A stretch of 31,348 nt of DNA, from positions 1 to 31,348 of the forward strand of contig LSSN01005551.1 in NCBI GenBank assembly GCA_001970855.1, read 5' to 3'. This stretch comes from Smittium culicis (taxonomy: Eukaryota > Kickxellomycota > Harpellomycetes > Harpellales > Legeriomycetaceae). Both the position numbers and the translations under genes were made by a program. This document shows positions 29,840 to 31,348 of this stretch, in pieces. The notes beneath the pieces were generated by a model. That model was given only the letters and a program-made list of their open reading frames with translations. It was not told where the DNA came from and searched no databases. Numbering within the stretch: the first letter of the stretch is position 1; each line of letters begins with the position of its first letter.

Positions 29840-31348
29840 ATGACTGAAGAAGAAAAAACCAAACACAGTAGCAGTCCCTACTTTGATCCCCAAGGATACC
29901 CAGGCAGTAAACATAATGGTAAAAACAGCAATAATCAACCTCAGGAGTTTGGTGGTTTTAATAGCATCAATCCATACCAAAATCATTTCCAAGGTCAAGT
30001 TTACGAGCAACAAGCGGGTGGGGGCTATTACTCTCAAAACTTGCAAATAAATAATTTCTTCGATCAACAAAGGCCCAACTACGCCAACTACCAACCCGAC
30101 TATCCCGTCAATGGCGGTTATAGCAACAGACCTGTAGGCCCACCAAATAATTTAAATCCTGTTATTAACAGCCAAAACGGTCCTCTAGCTTTTCCTCGCC
30201 CGCCAATAGACAGGGTTGATAGCTTATTCGAGAGTAAACCCTACCCCGCACAACTAAATCCGCCATACCCCCCTCGTATAAGTTCAAACCAACCACCCTT
30301 TGATCCTCAAACCCAAAACAACTTTTATCCTACACAAGATCCTAATTCTTTCCATCCAAATCAAAATCAAAATCAAAACAATTTTTATCCACCTCAAATT
30401 CAGAACAACTTTTATTTGCAGAACAAGCAAGGTAATTTTTATCCAACACAGAACCAAAACATTCCACCTAGCATAACAGGACAAGGATCTGGCAATTCAT
30501 CTTATCAAAATCAAATCCTCGATATCAATTCTAGGTTCAACAACTTCAACATTCAAGATCCCATGTTGGCACAAGTACCTAATCAACAAAATCAATTTAA
30601 TGATTACAAGCCAGTTGATGGAAACAGTCATTCATCTGCTCAAAGAAACTCAAGCGCTGGATATCCCAGTCGATTGAGCTACCAACCAGGGATGTATACC
30701 GGCCAAGAGGCAGGTCTAGGCTCTAGTAATCATCCTATCGCTCAGCCTATTAGCGTAAAAGACCAATACGGTACTAATGGTAATAATATCCGCTTTACTA
30801 ACATAAATGAAAATCAGCTTGTTCACCAAAGATTTATTATTATACACGGAAGCATTGTAAACAACCCTCACAAAAATGGCAAAGTTTCTGTTCTTCATCC
30901 CTATTTCCCAACGATGGTGTATGACGTTGTAGAAGGCTTCTTCAAAGCCATTGTAGAGCTTGAAGGTGGCGAGAATAACATTACTTTTGTCTTCAACAAC
31001 GAAAAAACTCCAGAGACTAGTGAAAATCTATGCATTAGGATGAAACCAAACTTGGAAGCTCCTCCTCTCAATTTGGTTATGGTAATCGGTAAAGATTCAA
31101 TTGGTAAATTTGATTTCGATCCCTCTTATCCTCCCAAATCAGATGACTACCTAGACTTGGCTCGTAGAAAGCTCATATGCACCGCTTATTTATGGCAGGC
31201 ATTTATCGCCGAACAGATGCGACGTGCAGGCTACGGATTCCGCACCATTCGCTTCGAAGAGGAATATGTTGAAGATACTATGACAAACCGAGATAACTAC
31301 AAGAGAATGAACGCTAAGGTTCATATAATAAAGTCAGAACTAACAGTT
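29840..31348 (+). CDS. PF12044-type putative zinc metallopeptidase with Q/N-rich N-terminus (3' end outside window)
   Basis: An uninterrupted frame runs from ATG 29840 to the window edge (503 residues visible, no stop, no intron seen). Residues 1 to about 320 are low complexity, rich in Gln, Asn, Pro and Tyr, with repeated NNFYPPQ-like units at about 165-205. From about residue 325 the sequence is conserved-looking: VHQRFIIIHGSIVNNP, then VVEGFFKAIVELEGGENNIT, LNLVMVIGKDSIGKFDFD, LICTAYLWQAFIAEQMRRAG and RTIRFEEEY. The FKA-V-L--G-N, KDS and YxWQAF-AEQM boxes match the fungal putative metallopeptidase family PF12044 (yeast YIL108W type). The HExxH zinc site expected in such peptidases would be downstream of the window. 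Biological substrate is unknown. A Q/N-rich extension is unusual for the family as I know it, and suggests aggregation or scaffold behaviour. Confidence 0.8.
   Translation, partial: MTEEEKTKHSSSPYFDPQGYPGSKHNGKNSNNQPQEFGGFNSINPYQNHFQGQVYEQQAGGGYYSQNLQINNFFDQQRPNYANYQPDYPVNGGYSNRPVGPPNNLNPVINSQNGPLAFPRPPIDRVDSLFESKPYPAQLNPPYPPRISSNQPPFDPQTQNNFYPTQDPNSFHPNQNQNQNNFYPPQIQNNFYLQNKQGNFYPTQNQNIPPSITGQGSGNSSYQNQILDINSRFNNFNIQDPMLAQVPNQQNQFNDYKPVDGNSHSSAQRNSSAGYPSRLSYQPGMYTGQEAGLGSSNHPIAQPISVKDQYGTNGNNIRFTNINENQLVHQRFIIIHGSIVNNPHKNGKVSVLHPYFPTMVYDVVEGFFKAIVELEGGENNITFVFNNEKTPETSENLCIRMKPNLEAPPLNLVMVIGKDSIGKFDFDPSYPPKSDDYLDLARRKLICTAYLWQAFIAEQMRRAGYGFRTIRFEEEYVEDTMTNRDNYKRMNAKVHIIKSELTV

Noticed and set aside
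29828..30898. Minus-strand ORFs over the metallopeptidase gene
   Set aside because: Antisense of the Q/N-rich coding frame; hydrophobic because of complement codons.
1..31348. tRNA, rRNA and other structured RNA genes
   Set aside because: I looked for GTTCRANNC-type B boxes and paired arms by eye and found none convincing; a tRNAscan or Rfam search would settle it.

Overview
This window looks like a piece of a fungal nuclear genome. Spliced genes with short GT-AG introns alternate with long AT-rich stretches, and the gene set is fungal: a Las17/WASP tail, an ER-Golgi SNARE, a secreted fasciclin protein, a TEA/ATTS transcription factor of the AbaA/Tec1 type, and a PF12044-type putative metallopeptidase. 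TAA, TAG and TGA all behave as stops. The retroelement types and base composition make me lean to an early-diverging filamentous lineage, but that is an inference.

Layout. 1-735 (+) is the end of a WASP homologue. Convergent to it, 943-2273 (-) is a five-exon gene for a membrin/Bos1-type SNARE, split so finely that no long ORF reveals it. 2740 to about 3450 (+) holds short GC-richer exons of an unidentified gene. 3877-4591 (+) is a two-exon secreted FAS1 protein. A 2.8-kb AT-rich intergenic region with several candidate regulatory motifs then leads to 7388-10603 (+), a five-exon TEA-domain regulator whose DNA-binding domain lies in four short exons before one large Asn/Ser-rich exon. At 11.5-12.1 kb there are exons of a sequon-rich protein that I could not resolve fully.

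From about 12.8 to 29.8 kb the window is a graveyard of mobile elements: a DD34E mariner/IS630 transposase relic (+), a LINE relic (+, about 15.1-20.9 kb), a second LINE relic in opposite orientation (-, about 20.9-25.3 kb) and a DIRS-like retrotransposon relic (-, about 25.3-28.7 kb). All carry many in-frame stops, several of which fit C-to-T or G-to-A decay. The block ends at 29840, where an intact gene for a PF12044-type putative zinc metallopeptidase with a long Gln/Asn-rich N-terminus runs off the right edge.

The intact genes do not form a pathway. They cover actin nucleation, ER-Golgi trafficking, surface/secreted proteins and transcriptional control, as in an ordinary chromosome arm beside a silenced repeat block. 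I found no RNA genes, CRISPR arrays or convincing novel system. The most interesting points are the cryptic spliced genes, the possible TEA self-binding sites, the tail-to-tail LINE pair and the compositional islands.
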